Both the position numbers and the translations under genes were made by a program. 64,000 nucleotides of DNA from Anastatus disparis (taxonomy: Eukaryota; Arthropoda; Insecta; Hymenoptera; Eupelmidae): the NCBI GenBank assembly GCA_017163975.1, contig JAFFSR010000251.1:7750001-7814000 (forward strand), given 5' to 3'. Positions 1 through 14,240 of the stretch are shown piece after piece (the stretch's first letter is position 1; each line of letters opens with the position of its first letter). Under the pieces are notes generated by a model. That model saw only the letters and a list, made by a program, of their open reading frames with translations. It ran no database searches and was not told the DNA's origin.

Positions 1-2234
1 ATGGATTAATGTTCGGAAAATTTATGAGGCGATAAATACGTATTAAAATATTGAAGGCAAAGTGAAAATGAGATTTTTCTTTTTCTCTCTCTCTTTTTTT
101 TTAAATGGAATAATGCTGCTATGGGTTGTATATTGTATTTTTTAAGATATAGGTTAAGTAAAATTGATATGTACTTAATCTTTATATCTCATGATTAAAG
201 AAATTTTATGAAAAGGCATAGTGAAAATTTTGAAAATAAATCTTGAAGAATGAATTAATCATTTTTAAGAGTAAAGATATTAAAATATTTTTACATATAA
301 ACATATGATTAAATATATAATGTTAAGTGTTAATTCAGAAAATATTGAGCTTTATATCAAATTTAATATCTTGCTTATCAAAATGTGGCATTTCAAATAA
401 ATACATTTTCATATGCATAAAAAAACTATTTACTAAATGATTAAATTTATTAGACGATTTACATTCATCTCTTTTATTATATTTTTTATTTTTAACGTAC
501 TCTATGCTCTGTATCTTGCATATAAATTAATAAAAAGAGTTCCAATTTGGAAATAAAATTTATTTTCCAAATTTCATAAACTCTGCAATTTTTACTGACG
601 AAAACTTTTAGTATTAACAAACTAAAAATTTCCCGTTTGTATAAAAATTTATTTTTATAAATGATTTATTTTATAAAATAAAAGTTTTTTCATCGTTCCA
701 AATAAATAAAGAAAAAAAAAATAAACAAAGATGCAAATTTCATTCAAATCTAAATAAAGATATGATTATATATTAAATAATTTAAAAAATTTTTAAGAAT
801 ATTAAAATATATAGAATATCTTGAATTCTTCATGAAAATTTTATAAACGCATAAAGAAAGTCTTTTAAATTTCAGAGAAATATTATTTTTGAGTTTTTGA
901 AAGATAAATTTGCAATTCTGCAGTATTCGTATGCGTAAAAGTATTTTAATAAAACTATTGCGTAAAAATAGTTTCAAGGATTGAAGCTACTGAAAAATTG
1001 TCATAAAAGCTTCATGTATATACATATATATATTGAAATTTTTCTAATATTTTATCTTTAAATTTTTATATTACATTCTTGAATGAAATTTATTAAGAAA
1101 ATACCATTTCTGTCATGCTTGAATTTTGATTGTCTAAAGTGATCTCTCTCTTTTTTCTCCTTCTCTTTTTCTCTTATTCTCTCGGTTATATTTAGAGCAC
1201 TTTCATTTCCATTTTGTTTTATGTCAAAATTTCAATTTTTAAAAATGTACTGCGAGTTTAAAAAGCGTTTCTTAAAATTACGCAAAAATTAGTAAAATTG
1301 AAAGTTTTTAAATGTTAAAATTTTACATCTGATTTCGGATAAAATCTTTATTGACATAAAATACTGCAGCACAAATTTATTTAAATTGAATAAAAAATTC
1401 ATATTTTGATAAATAATTAATAGAACTTTATTATTCCAATAACTTTTATTCCGAAGTTACTAAAATTTATGCAATAATGCAATATTTTTTGAGCATCAAA
1501 ATATCCTTTATTATCGTTTATTCCCATTACTAAAAATTCATTAATTCACATACGTGCATTCGACATCAATTCCAATTGACCAGTAAAACCTCATGCAATA
1601 AAATAATTCATTCATGCATAAACATATCCAACAGCCATTCGACAATATTCCGTTAAAAAAAAAGTACGTGCATCTATACATACGTACAAGCGATGTCTAG
1701 AATATCAGAAAAAAATGTAAAAGGTCCCTTGAATACAATGTTAGCGAAAAATTTAATTAAAAATTGGAGAAATGTGGCAAAGCATATCTTTATACGCTGA
1801 AATCTATATTACAGATACGTAAGCGACAGGCTAATTTCACTTATTTACAGGACATTACACATCAACAGTGAGCAGCGTTAGTTTCTGCTGAATTCTGGTT
1901 ACCTAATGCGCCGTTAAATAATCGATCAATTTAACCAATAAGCAAAAGCGAATCCGACCCTTTCTCTCTCTCTCTCTCTCTTTCTACTTTGTGTACCAAG
2001 GATGCAGCAGACACTTCCATTTAACAATAAAACCATGCGACACAAACAAGAACTTTCCTTAGAGTCGTATGCACACGTATAAAGTATAAACTCTATCTCT
2101 ATCTCTCTCTCTCTCTTTTCTCTTTCTCCTTTTCATTGCATTTGACATGAGTTGCTAGAAATCCCCACATGTCGCAAAAATCTTCTTCTTCCCTCCTTTT
2201 TGGCTCGTGTCTCTTGTTCTCATCTACTTGTATG

Positions 2235-2235
<1 letters not shown>
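1..2235. other. AT-rich non-coding stretch
   Basis: No gene is visible. The sequence is dominated by A/T runs with short pyrimidine tracts, for example near 80-110, 1145-1175 and 1961-1983, where a clean (TC)n run occurs. A putative acceptor (ttatttacag, ending 1852) precedes a short GC-richer patch at 1853-1920, but every frame there closes quickly, so I do not call an exon. Confidence 0.6.

Positions 2236-2287
<52 letters not shown>
2236..2287. repeat. (TA)n microsatellite
   Basis: This is an uninterrupted TA dinucleotide run of about 52 bp. It lies within a pyrimidine-rich neighbourhood that includes a (TC)n tract at about 2093-2115. Open frames crossing it on both strands encode Tyr-Ile repeats and are artefacts of the microsatellite. 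Confidence 0.95.
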
Positions 2288-2291
<4 letters not shown>

Positions 2292-5200
2292 TAAGTCTTG
2301 TTCGTTCGTGCGTGTACGTATATATGTGTCTTTTGCCAGAGAGAGCTATGTCGTCCTCGAGGATAAAAAAAGAGAGCATCTGCGTTGCAGAACATCAATG
2401 TATGTATAAGCGTTAAAATATTCTACAAAAATTATGTTGATGTTACATCGAGTTATGCGCACCAGATGGGATCAAGTCAAAAAAAAACAACGTATATGCA
2501 ATGTCTTTTAAATTATATAGAATAGTTTTTCTTTTTATTTCAAATTCGATGTTAATGATGTTAGTGTTGACAACAACTATTTTTATCTCAGTGTAAAAAA
2601 TTAAGTGATAATTTTTTTCTTTTGATGTTTTTATGGGTATTAAATGCGTGTTATGTTTTATCAAAAAAACATTATTTTTAAAAAAATTAGTATGATGAAA
2701 TACAGCCTAATGTAAACTAAATTTTTAGCACAAATTTTATCGTAAAATCTCGGCATCGTATTAAATAGAATTCCCATTAATTTAATTATCTAAACTCTAA
2801 TAAATACCAAATAAAAATATTTTAAAATTTTCAGTATTTAATTTAAAATTTAATGTTTAATTGAATTTTTTGAGCTATAAATTCTTTCCTAAAAATACAT
2901 AAAATTTTCAAATTACAAACTTCAAATACGGTTAGCTTTATATTAGATTAAACTGATAAACGATAAATATGGGTCAATATGTCAAAGGTCTTATCATCAT
3001 ATTAAAATCTAAGCCATTTAAAAACTCATTAATTTTAACTGAAATTCATGATAATATTATAAAAACATTAAAGCAGCGCAAAATTTACATTGCTCATTGA
3101 TTTATCGATTATTTTGAAATCATTGATACGATTTAGCTTGTCTGACAATTTACATTTCATTTATATACCATCTGTGTACGCATGACGAGTCATGTTAATT
3201 ATAAACATGTATACAAATTTCTTTTAAACGGTATTATGGCTTTTAATTAAAATCCGACGTGTAATTTCATATCGAACAATCCATTTGTATCGCGATTATT
3301 TTACAAATATTATGTTTGGCATGATGAATAGGTTTTTTTTTAACACTTTATTGTAAACGTTAATTTTAATCTCGTGAACGTGAATAGTTGGATTAATTTT
3401 ATAAATATTCTAATTTCAATTAGTTTATTTTTACAAAAAGTATTTTTTATTTACTTCAACCAATAATTCTAATTTTAATTTCTCGAATTAAAAGCTGCAA
3501 TAACAATAAATTTAAAAGTAATTCTGTATATTTAAAATTCACGTAAAAAATAAGAGGCGTAGAAAACCTCCTTTTATTCTTGACATCTTATACAAATAAA
3601 GCAGCGTGTGGGTTATAAAATATTCACATCAACTCCCAAAGATTTCTCTTCTTGTTCCGAGTGCCTATGTATGTGTGTCATCATGGTAATTTCGTTTAAT
3701 CTAATCCCATATCCGACACAACAAGCGCCTTTTGAAAAAAATGCAGTAGTAGTATTATATATACTTATAAATTTTATTTGTCTCTTCTGCATTTCTTTTT
3801 TTGGCATTCAATTGCCTTATACGATGTATTAAAAAAATAAGAAAATGAAACTGAAACGTGAGAGTAAATTTGTGAAGCGAAAGAGGCGTGGAGTTTAAGG
3901 AAATGTATGATGCGAGAGAGATAGAGAAAGAGGAAAAAAAGAGAAGCAGAAAAAAAAATAACAGAAGAATATATGTTCTGAAAAGAGAAAATTTCGAATG
4001 ACGATAAGACAGCTTTGCCTCGGCTTCTTTTGAGGTGCAAAGACGTATGCAACTCAGCGAAGAAAGAGAAAGAGAAAAATTTTATTTTTTCTACGTGTGT
4101 GGATACGTATATATATACACGTATAGAGAAAAGGTTAATTTTATTATCGCTCATTCTCCGCTGCTGGTTTAGTACCGAACGAGTTATTGCATCAAGACGG
4201 AAATTTCTTTAATCGTTATCTTTGAGCGTATATAAAAGAAAGACGAGGGCCCATACTCTATACTTGTTTTTAAGCTTTGATAATATTGCATTGCTTTCTT
4301 TCTGCCAAGATTTTGTATAAGTATATCTCGCGGGCAAGAAAAAAATAGAGATGCCTGAAATGGTTAATTTTTGCACATTTTATTTGTTATTTACCGGCAT
4401 AACTTTTCTTTATTTACATTTTGTTTGTTTTTTATTTTTTTTTTTTTCATTCGAGATACGAGTAATGGCTTTAACAGATATTGTTTATCATGAACGTCAC
4501 TTGATATTATTTTCTTCATATTTTTAGATAGGTTGCTCTTTGGATTCAGTTTAAATTGAAGTATTGAATCGCATTTCGATGCTGCTGCTGTTGTAAGAAA
4601 AAAATATATATAAAGTTGATTGTAACCTGAACAACAGGTGGTTCTTTTGTAACGTCGGAGCAAAAATTTTTATATTTTATTGATTCTTTTTTATGTATTA
4701 AATTATTGTTTCTCTCGCTCGTAATCTATACAGACATGAAATATTTATGAAATTAAGTTTACATGAAATTCAATTACACGATGCTATTTAAATTTACAAT
4801 TCATTTAAATTTTTATAGATTTTAAAAGTTTTTTTTTTGTTAAGAATTTTCAATGTCGAATCTGAATAATATTGTGCAGTCTATTTACAATTAAGAATGA
4901 AATTTTTAATACGCGTTTATATAAAAAGCAATCATTCTGATTTCTATTTGAAATGTCAGTTAACGTGCATGAAAATGAATCATAATACAGTGTATATGCA
5001 GGAAATGAATCGTAAAAGCATGAAATACTAGTTTTCCAGCTAATGGCAAGAGTGAATATTTACGTGATCAATAATAAACGAAACAGAATAAGAGATTCGA
5101 TTAAAAATGAAATGAAATTTTAAACGATCACATTCACGATTACAGCTGGTCTATATATATATATATGCATCTTTTTACAAAACGATGGATACGTATAAAG

Positions 5201-8200
5201 CTCTAATATCCAGAATCTAGTTTCCGAAACTTCGATCTCGTTTGACGTTCCAGATTCTGATGCTCAACAAGCTCTAGTACACACACATACACGTGCGCAT
5301 ATACACGAATGCACACATATATGTACGTATATATGAGTTTGCAAGTCCGGCGGCGAGATTTTGGACGATAATCTACTTCGCGAACGAAAGCCCCGAGATA
5401 TTACTCTGTGTATACTTCTTTTTCTCACACATGCATTATACTCGTATGTATGCTTTCTCTTTCTTTCTTTTTGCTTCTCTTTCGTGTGCTGCAAAAGCCA
5501 GAAGTATATATATATACATATATACCTATCGGCGCGAACGACCTGTTCAGCGAAACGGTATCAAGTTTAACGCCTGGCTTTTCCTTATACTCATTGCACC
5601 CAAACCTCTCCTCTTCTTCTTCTCAGCGTTGTTTTATATGACTCAAGCTATAACTGGCGTAAAATTTGAAAACTTCTTTCTGGTTTCATTTTTTTTTCTC
5701 TTTTTTTTATACTCTTGCTTCTCTTTTTTTCGTTTTATTTTAATTAAATGAATATTAAAGTTTTGGAGAGGTATGGAGCGTGAAAATTTTGAAACGATTC
5801 TACGCTTATTAGCTTTTGAAATATATTGGAAGGATTAGGGTATTACTTTTAAAATTACTCGAAATTCTGAGTAACGATAATACGCGCTGGCTTTTAAATT
5901 TAAAAATTTGTTGAAAAAAATTTAACCGCTTATTTTGCAAGTTTTATATTATAGCAATATGTTTTAAAAACTTGTTAATACGGATTTCGTAAAGTTTAAT
6001 TGTTATTTATGTTTTTATTAAAATCATTGTACAATATTTTTGTGATTATCTTGTTTTTCGTTTTTCTTTTTTTTCAAATAATGCACATGTGCATACGCAC
6101 ACATGCACCTTCTTATATGATCTAAAACCTATAGATACAACCATATTCTCACTTTATACTTTCGATAACACCATAATAAAACTGCTTTCCACCTTATACG
6201 CCGAGATTTTTAGTAAAAATTTTCTTATCATCACAGCACTCCATCATCCAAGCTCAATCATATTTTTGCATACACACAGCTTTACCTTCTCCATCATTTT
6301 CGACAAAAAAATATGTATGTGTATATAAAAAAAAAGACAGATCATCTATCCTTTTATTCTTCAGAGTTAGCCAAAGTATCAGGTTTTAAAGTTCTTGCAT
6401 AAAATATTCAGCTTGATTCTTTCTTATATACACAAGGTGAAGTATCATATATGTATACATATGCGGTATAGTGCAATTTTTCGTTTCGGTTACGTACAGC
6501 ACATGCTCTTCATAAAAAGAGGTAACAACAGCAGCTCAACAATGGAGAGAATATACGTCTCTCTCTTGGCAAAACAACATGTTTAAGCTTCTTCTTTGAT
6601 ATATACATATATCCAGCTTCTCCACATGCTGAGCCCATAGGAACATCAATAAAAAAGGATTGAGCATTCTCTCGATCATCATTTTACTGTATTTGTAATT
6701 ATTAAGTGCAGTGCTTGGTGTGATAATAAGCAAGCACACCATACCATGCACTTCTTGTATTCTTAAATACACGTGCAAGCGTATACATACACAACGAGCA
6801 TACACGCGCTCACACTCATACACGTATATCCAAAGCCTCCTGTTATTACTATCATTGTGCCGAATGAAATTACGCCCCAGATGCGTTTCCTGGGTGCCTT
6901 TTCTTTCCCTTCGTGTTCGCGTTTTGTGGTGTACGAAGATCATTTTTAGATGAAAAGAAAGGAGGGGAGGGCAGCTCCATAGTGGTTTTATCGTGCGAAA
7001 AAATAAAATTTCCAATAATATATATATTTATTATACGGAGCATAAGGTGCTCAAGATAAATTTTCCAACAAATTTGATTTAATTATGGTTTTATATATCA
7101 GTTAAATAATCGACAAATTATTGGAATAATACGTTTTTATTATTTTTATTTCCATCGAATAATACGATTATGATATTTTCATTAATTTATTGAATAAAAG
7201 ATTGTTTATTGCGTTATCATATTAAAAGATTAATCGATAAAAAAAAGGATAACCGGCGAAATCTAATTAGTTAGTTATTAAAAAATAGCAGTTATTAAAA
7301 GTCTTTTTTTTATGACACATTATATATAACTTGACTCGTAAAACGGTCGGTCGGATGTATTTCATCTTCTTTATTTTTTTAATACGTAACATCAGCATAA
7401 AAACATAATTAGCAAAGTAGATGAACTTTTTCATTATTAAAATGTTCTTATGAAAAAAAATTTTTATAATTTAATTAAAATCTAGTAGAAAACATGTTTA
7501 CAAAATTCCATACTTATTCTTTTTACCCTGCTCCCAAGTATGATACTTGATTTTGTTAATTAGCATAATATATTTTTTAATAACAACGCGTATAAATAAG
7601 TTGATATATAATCCATTTTACAGAAATAACAAAGTATAAGGCTTTTTTTATACTCGAAACACGATAAAAAATTTTTATCTCTCCATTAAATTATCCTCTT
7701 GTGTCATTAAGATAAACGATCGCATCGGAAATTCATTTGGTTTTAAAAAAGAGAAGCATAAGTCAATTTCTACCAATGAAATAAAAGAAAAACGAAATAT
7801 TATTTCGAGAAAAAAAAATTATTTACGTTTGGTCTCACATCGATTTCATTTACATAAAGGTTAAAAAAAAGGGAAAATAAAAATATCTCTTCTCTTTTCA
7901 TCCATAAAGTAAAAGACAAAAAAAAGCATAATTGCATCTCCGCTTGACATAATGTATCTGATCATTTGGTTGATTTTTCGAACAAACTTTATACGAATTC
8001 TCATTTCAGTATTTACCATTTGGCAGAGGTATATATATGTACGTTTAATGAATGTTTCCGTTGTCGAAGATAAAACTTTAGCGCGTCGCGATAACGAGTA
8101 ACAACACCACCAAGAAGACGCAAAAGAAAAGAAAGGAACAAAAGATATATGAAAAAGAAAAAAAAATGTGAAAATAAAAATAAAATTGTATATACGCGAC

Positions 8201-8460
8201 GACGAACGACTGAGAAAAGCAAAAGAGGAGACGAAGAAGTGCGAGAAAAAAAAACGTCATATGAGAGACAACAACCACAAGAGCGAATAAAAAAACTAAA
8301 GAATAAAATAAAAACTCCCAAGGACGTCTTGTCTCTTAAGCCAGACTCCTTTTCTTTTGTATATATATATAGTTTTTTTTCTTGGTTTCTTTGTGGATCC
8401 TTAATTGTTTTTATTATTATCTACGTGTGAAGTCAGGTAGACTTTGTCGACAGATTTATA
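2288..8460. other. AT-rich DNA with purine/pyrimidine tracts, no gene recognised
   Basis: The stretch is mostly AT-rich, with moderately GC-richer patches at 3600-4260, 5220-5650 and 6440-6980. These patches contain TG/CA and TATA-type simple sequence. Open frames of up to 159 codons occur (for example 6536-7015 on the minus strand and 5293-5751 on the plus strand). Their composition follows the local simple sequence and no domain, signal or family motif is recognisable. Confidence 0.5.
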
Positions 8461-8466
8461 AGCAAA

Positions 8467-8494
8467 GTGGGGGAGGCCGGGGAGGCTCCCCCAC
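8467..8494. repeat. GC-rich inverted repeat (hairpin) next to an E-box
   Basis: Perfect 9-bp arms (GTGGGGGAG and CTCCCCCAC) flank a 10-nt G-rich loop in otherwise AT-rich DNA. The right arm runs into CACGTG, a palindromic E-box core, at about 8491-8496. It could be a regulatory site or an RNA hairpin. Nothing nearby identifies a host gene. Confidence 0.6.
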
Positions 8495-8499
8495 GTGTA

Positions 8500-11080
8500 A
8501 AATCCTCTCAGGCGTATTTCAACGTGAATACGTGGCGTCAACTTGTATCATGTATATGGTTACCTCGTATATACATCGTCATTTTCTTATTGCTCATTTT
8601 TTCGTGCAAAAGACTGATTTGATTATTGTGACATTATTTTCACTCTTCTCGCTTCGTCAAGTCAGTGCCGCGTTGTATCAAATTTTATTAAACAAGTTGA
8701 ACATGTATGCATTTCTTTAAAATTTAATAAAGATTTTTACGATTTTAAAATTTTTAACTATAAATATATACTGACGTGAATTAGTAAACAATGTATTAAC
8801 AAAAATTGATTTTTATTTTAAAAAAATGTTTGTATTTATAAATTTAATATCAATAACTTTTTGTGAATCATTTCGATTTGAATATATTTACATTTATTAT
8901 GTTCTATAATCGTTAAGTGTAATCCAAGTGAAAGTATAGAAAACAATCATTTATTATTTTTTGCCAATCTTTAATGCACGGAATTATAAGCGCATGAACG
9001 AAAGCGAAAATTAAGATGAAATTAAAAGGCGATAATAATCACGGAAGAGCTAACACTTGCGTAGCTCTCACTTTTCGATTCACTTTTTTATTTTTTAATA
9101 GTATAATGTAGCTTTAGCTTATATTTCAGCATTATATCAATCAATCATAATGCATTTTTTTCTAAAACAAGAGAAAGCATTTTGAGCTATCCAGTTTTTT
9201 AAATGTATAATTTAAGCAGTTTTGTTTGAAAAAAAAGTTTCTGACTCATGTGAGAGTTTTCAGAAAAATGTTAAAAAGTTTTTAAATATATTACAAATTG
9301 ATTTTATATTCATATTATATACGAAATATTATTTGATTCTTTCATGTTGATAAATAATGGTTCTGAGAATCGTGAATCTTTTAAACAATTATTTATTGAT
9401 CAATAAAAACATATCCATATATTTTGTTTTTTAAGATATCCATAAATTTATAAATTTTTATTTTTATTTTGTAAAAAGAACCATATCGATTTTATTGATA
9501 AAAAATACATATACTTGTAAATTTATAGATAATTATGTTAATTAGATAAAGATATAAGAAAATGCAATCTATTTATTTTAAAAATGAGCCTAAATATGCT
9601 TGTTTACAAATCAATCAATATGTAATACAGTATTATATCCTTTAAAAAATTAAAGTAAATTATTAAATCGAAAGCATTAAAAGCAATAACTATTATATGC
9701 ATTTATATTATTAACTTGATGATTGACGTGCATAAGTTGAGGTACAGGCCATGTCGAAAGGATCATTGGAGTTTATAAATATATTTCAATAGCAAATCGT
9801 CGCTGCTCTCGAGGACGTTTGCGTGAAATCTACTTTAGCTTGCTATTTCTTTTCTTTTTTTTACTCTTTCTCCCTCGCTCTTTCTCTCCATCTCTTTATT
9901 TCTTTCTCTTCTGAGCTCGTAAATAAAAAGCTAAAAGAAATACTAATCGGATTTGCTACACGCATGCGTGTCAATGTATAATCTGAACTTGGCAAATAAA
10001 AATTTTATCTTTATGGACTTGAAAATTTATTTTTATCGTTTATTTTTATTGTTATTGATCAGTTTTTTCACTCTGACTTTCTTATTCTTTATTTTAAAGA
10101 TATGATGTGTTAAGAAATAAAAATAAAATAGTCATTTATTCGTTTATTTAATTGGCTAATAAAATGAAAGTTTACAATAAATTTCATATCATAAGTAATT
10201 TTTATATGTAAAATTGAGTACTAAACAATGAAGTTTAAGATGTGCTTAGAATTAATAAATAATTTACATTTTTTTATCATCTTAATTATGATGTTACAAG
10301 ATCTCGTATTAGAGAATCTAAAAGTTGAAATTTATGGAATTCCAAGTGAAACAAATAAAATAGCATGAAGTATTTAAAGAAACCTTGTCTTACTAAAATT
10401 ACCTTATACATACAATTAGATAAGTGCAAACAACCTAATACATATTCATATTAAATGGAAACGTCTTACGATATTCGTGGCAAATTTTCTGTCGCTTTTA
10501 AAGTATTAAAAAAAGAAGAAGAAAGAAAGAAAAGAGAAAAAAAAACAACGTTAAAATCACTTTGAAACCAGATACGAGAAATGGAATTTTATAATTAAAC
10601 ACATCAGCCGTCGTTCAGGCCAAAACACAAACTTCAAGATAAGTATACTCGCTTTTACATTGAAGAGGACGCCCTTAATGACGCAAATTTAAATTCAAAT
10701 ATCCTCTTCTTCGCGTGTGTGCAGAATCTTCTTTTCTTATTTTTTCTTCTTTCTTGCTTATTTTTTGTCTTCTTTCCTTACATTATTTTATCCCTATATA
10801 CTGCAAAATGCATATGTAATTTCATTAGAAGGAAGGGAAGATTCTATAAAGCAATTTGACTTGTCTGCGTGAAAATTTCTTTTTAAACGTAAAAATGAAA
10901 CAAACCCAACGACAATTATACCCGCATACGTTGGCAAAATATTGTATATCCTATTTACCGATCTGCATCATATAGTTAAACGACAGCTGAATCAAGCTAT
11001 ATGTACATTTTTTTCTATCTTTTTTTTTCATCTCTTTTTATTTCTCGTCGTTTGGATTACCTTGTCGCAATAAAAGCAGA
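8500..11080. other. AT-rich non-coding stretch
   Basis: I see no gene, repeat family or RNA here. A pyrimidine tract lies at about 9840-9915 and a GA-rich run at 10508-10545. The rest is A/T-dominated sequence of the kind expected in introns or intergenic DNA. Confidence 0.5.
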
Positions 11081-11086
11081 GAGAAA

Positions 11087-11152
11087 ATGAAAATCGTCAC
11101 GCGTTATTTTGCATACTGGTCTGGACTGCGTTGGGATTATTTATTATTGTAA
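11087..11152 (+). CDS. Possible 21-codon small ORF or first exon (unrecognised)
   Basis: An ATG preceded by a purine-rich context (gagaaa) opens a 21-codon frame that is rich in aromatic residues (it contains RYFAYWSGLRWDY) and ends at TAA. A GT at 11149 overlaps the stop, so a splice out of this frame is possible, but joining that donor to the 11304 acceptor gives an early stop. It is listed because it lies about 150 bp upstream of a better exon candidate and is GC-richer than its surroundings. It may well be chance. Confidence 0.12.
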   Translation: MKIVTRYFAYWSGLRWDYLLL

Positions 11153-11303
11153 AAAAAATTATTTCTTTACTGCACGGCTTTTATGAATATACATATTTTA
11201 TATTTTTTTTATTCAAAAGAGATAGTATAAAATAAAAAAAAAACTTATGAATAGCTTATTATAGAATATCACATGCAAACCATTTTCCCACTTCATATTC
11301 CAG

Positions 11304-11407
11304 GATCTAATTGGTCAACGCATACACATAAGTTTTTCGCGTTGAAAGAGTCCCATATCCACCTGGATGTCATTAGTGCCCTGTCGGGGTATATTGACCA
11401 GTTGAGA
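11304..11407 (+). CDS. Candidate exon, unrecognised protein
   Basis: A 104-bp segment that is much GC-richer than its flanks follows a plausible acceptor (cttcatattccag). Only one frame stays open, with two bases of a split codon at the start. It reads through ESHIHLDVISALSGYIDQL to Arg and then reaches GTATAA, which is either a donor (AGA|GTATAA) or codon GTA followed by stop TAA at 11411-11413. The composition is balanced, with His, Asp, Ser and Leu and no low complexity, unlike most open frames in the window. I recognise no family. The donor is imperfect, and a terminal exon ending at the TAA is equally possible. It ends in phase 0, which matches the start of the candidates at 12975 and 14241. 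Confidence 0.35.
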
Positions 11408-12974
11408 GTATAACATTTATTTTTTTACATGTACAATGTATGAAAAGCAATAGCTCTTTTTTTAACGATTGGACATTATGCGACCTTGTATTTTATAATG
11501 ACAAAGTGGGCAGTAATAAATTTTAATATCGAAAATAAAATGAAAACGTGTCATTATTACATTGGTCATAATATGTACAAATGCATATTTGTAGGAGAAG
11601 GAAGAAACGTCGATAGGGGCTTCATTTAAATTATATATTTTGTGAAGGATTAAATATTTGTACTGCATATGTTCAAATATAGTTCGCTGGAAAAGTAAAT
11701 AATTTTAATATATAATCAGGTGTTATTCAAACTACGATAGTTTATTTTTTTCTCAACATTGGTTATTTTATTGACTAAAAATAATAAATTTATGAAAAGA
11801 AACGGAATTATTTTAATTTTCGTTTGTTAAACAAATTTGAAATGATTAAATTCTAATTAAACCAAAAAAAATTGTTTACAATTTAAAAATCAGAAAGAAC
11901 ACCTTACAATGTTAAATTATCATGCAACGCATTTATTTTTCAAGTAGAATAGAGAAACAAGCATCACTTACGTTCTACTTTTAAGATCAATAAAATTTGA
12001 ATTGAGAAATACATTGTTTTACATCCAAGGAAAATAAAATAGTAAATACGTAATACAATATTGACGTAAGCAAATAATATCCATCAAGATCAATGTTAAC
12101 CGAATAATCAGATAAATATTTCACATAACCTACATAATGACGTATCTTTTTCTTGTTCTATTCTCATTCAGCGAAAGATACACTTACAATCTCTATCTCC
12201 TTTACTTTTTTTTCTTCTTCTCTTTCATCCAAATTTATGGCTGTATTTGTTTAATGCGCTCCGCATACATAAGGCAATGTTTTCTGATATAAATGTACAC
12301 AAAATTTACGCAAGGTGTGCCCATCTTTAAAGAAAAAGATAAGACAGCGTATATACGATGTATTCAGAGCTCGAGATAAACGTGAGAGAGCGCGGAAACT
12401 TGGATTGCCTTTTCGTCTGTACTTTTTTTTTCTTCTCTTTACTTTTTTTTTCAAAAAGGAAAAAAAAATCGTCCCTACTCTCTTCCTCTTTCGCCTTTAT
12501 CCCTTGCCTTTACGATGCTCTTTTGCATTCTCTGCCAGAAAGCTTTTCCCGAAAATGATCCTGATAAATGAGTAGGATAGACGCGTTTAGATTTGCATCA
12601 CCAAAAACCTCTCTCTTTTTCCCTTTTTCTTCCTCTTTTTCTTCTTCCCTTAAGAGATTCAACTTGCGCGCACGCCAAGTACACGCTTTAAAAAAAAAGA
12701 AAGAAAGAGAGAAGGAAGACATAGACAGATTAGGGAAGGGGTTGGTAAAACGACTGAAGTAAGAACAAAAAAAATAGAGATAACTTTGAAGAGAATTTCA
12801 GATTATATTTCATTTGGAGTCTTGCAAAAACCTCTTTTTACATGAATTGTTTGTTAGGTGCGAGGATAGAAAAAAATAGCAGTTAATGTATAGTCAGTTT
12901 CTTTTACTTTACGTTAAGAAGAAAGAGATAAGCAAGTGTCAGGTGTATTTAAGAAAGTGGTTTTTATGTTATAG

Positions 12975-13001
12975 CTCCTTCGTCGTTTGGGATTGACGTC
13001 G
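12975..13001 (+). CDS. Candidate 27-nt microexon
   Basis: A pyrimidine-containing acceptor (tttttatgttatag) and a strong donor (GTCG|GTAAGTTT) enclose 27 nt, a multiple of three. In phase 0 it reads LLRRLGLTS. A second frame is open and the third has a stop. The phase-0 reading would join the 11304-11407 candidate to the 14241-14357 candidate without a frameshift. Splice-like pairs also arise by chance in AT-rich DNA, so this depends on transcript evidence. Confidence 0.25.
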
Positions 13002-13715
13002 GTAAGTTTCGTTAAATATACATTTGCAGTTATATGCAGAGAACAATGAGAGACTTTTAGGGAATATTTTTATTGCGATATTTAAAATTTTTTTAAATTA
13101 AATTTATTCGATTAAAAATCTGTTTATTTATAAATGGTTACGAAAGATTCAGAGTTATTTGAGGTACTTTCTACTTAAAATGAATAAATAACCAAAGGCC
13201 TATGTTTACTTTCAACTTTTAGTACAGTTATTATTATAATAATGAAATAAATGAAAAGATTTAAATTTATTTATTCAAGTTAAAAATTTTATTATAATCT
13301 GTAAATATTTGTGAGTATATTAAAATGAGTTTATACTAAAATATAATTTTAAATTGATTTTAAATGGAATATTTAAATAAAAGTATCTACCTTCAAATAT
13401 TTATTTTTTAAGTTAAACAGTACATTTGGTATGGATTAATATTAGAAAGAAACGTTGTTCGGATCTTCTCATGTCAAGAATGTAGAATGTTTTAAAAATA
13501 AAATATTAAAAGGCCACAACAAAAATAGAGTTAAAGATGCATGAAATAAAAAAAAAAAAAAATTGGATGTTATTAGAAAAAATAAAATATTGCGAAATAG
13601 AAATTGGAGGGAGTATACAAGACGTGTAATAAAAAGGAGGTTACTATTTAGAACGGACGTATTAAGTATAGAACACGAGGTGTGTGTATAGCTATTATAC
13701 TTCATTTAAATTCAG

Positions 13716-13754
13716 GGTTAGCTTGGGCTTTGGATTAGTCGAGCGGCTCTATAA
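13716..13754 (+). CDS. Candidate 39-nt microexon
   Basis: An acceptor (cttcatttaaattcag) and a strong donor (TATAA|GTAAGC) enclose 39 nt. The single open frame, with one base completing a split codon, reads VSLGFGLVERLY plus two bases. It is GC-richer than its flanks. Its phase (2 in, 2 out) does not fit the 11304, 12975 and 14241 chain, so it is either an alternative exon, part of another transcript, or chance. It would be phase-compatible with the distant candidate at 59551. Confidence 0.2.
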
Positions 13755-14240
13755 GTAAGCAAAATCATCATCGTGCATCAACCTGCCTATTCACGTTAAC
13801 TAGCATATAATAGAAGACCTGGTTGGAATGGTTTTTTTAAAAATTGAGTGTTGATAAAATGATTGTTAATTCTTTAAGATATTCCTTTATAAAAAGTTCA
13901 TGGCTTTTTTTATTGTTGCCAGTTTATTAAAGTTATGATTGATTTATAAAATTAACAAGCATCGTTGCATTGTCTGTTTATTTGTTCTGTGTTTTTAATT
14001 TGACAAGTTTGATGTGTAATCTCAACTAACTTATCAAACGTTTGTGTGATTAATTTTATAAAAAAATTCAGAGTTTTTTTATCTTATGTTATTTTTTTAT
14101 AATTTTAAAGATTAAACATGTTAAAATGGTAAGATTAAAGAATGAAAAAATAAAATTTTAAATAAGTTAAAAAATTGATTAAAATCCTTTAAATTTTGAT
14201 GTTATTTATGCAAGGTAATTTAATATAAACTTATTTACAG

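Noticed and set aside
6536..7015. 159-codon minus-strand open frame, the longest in the window
   Set aside because: The composition follows local TG/CA and purine-rich DNA. There is no recognisable domain, and overlapping open frames occur on the other strand.
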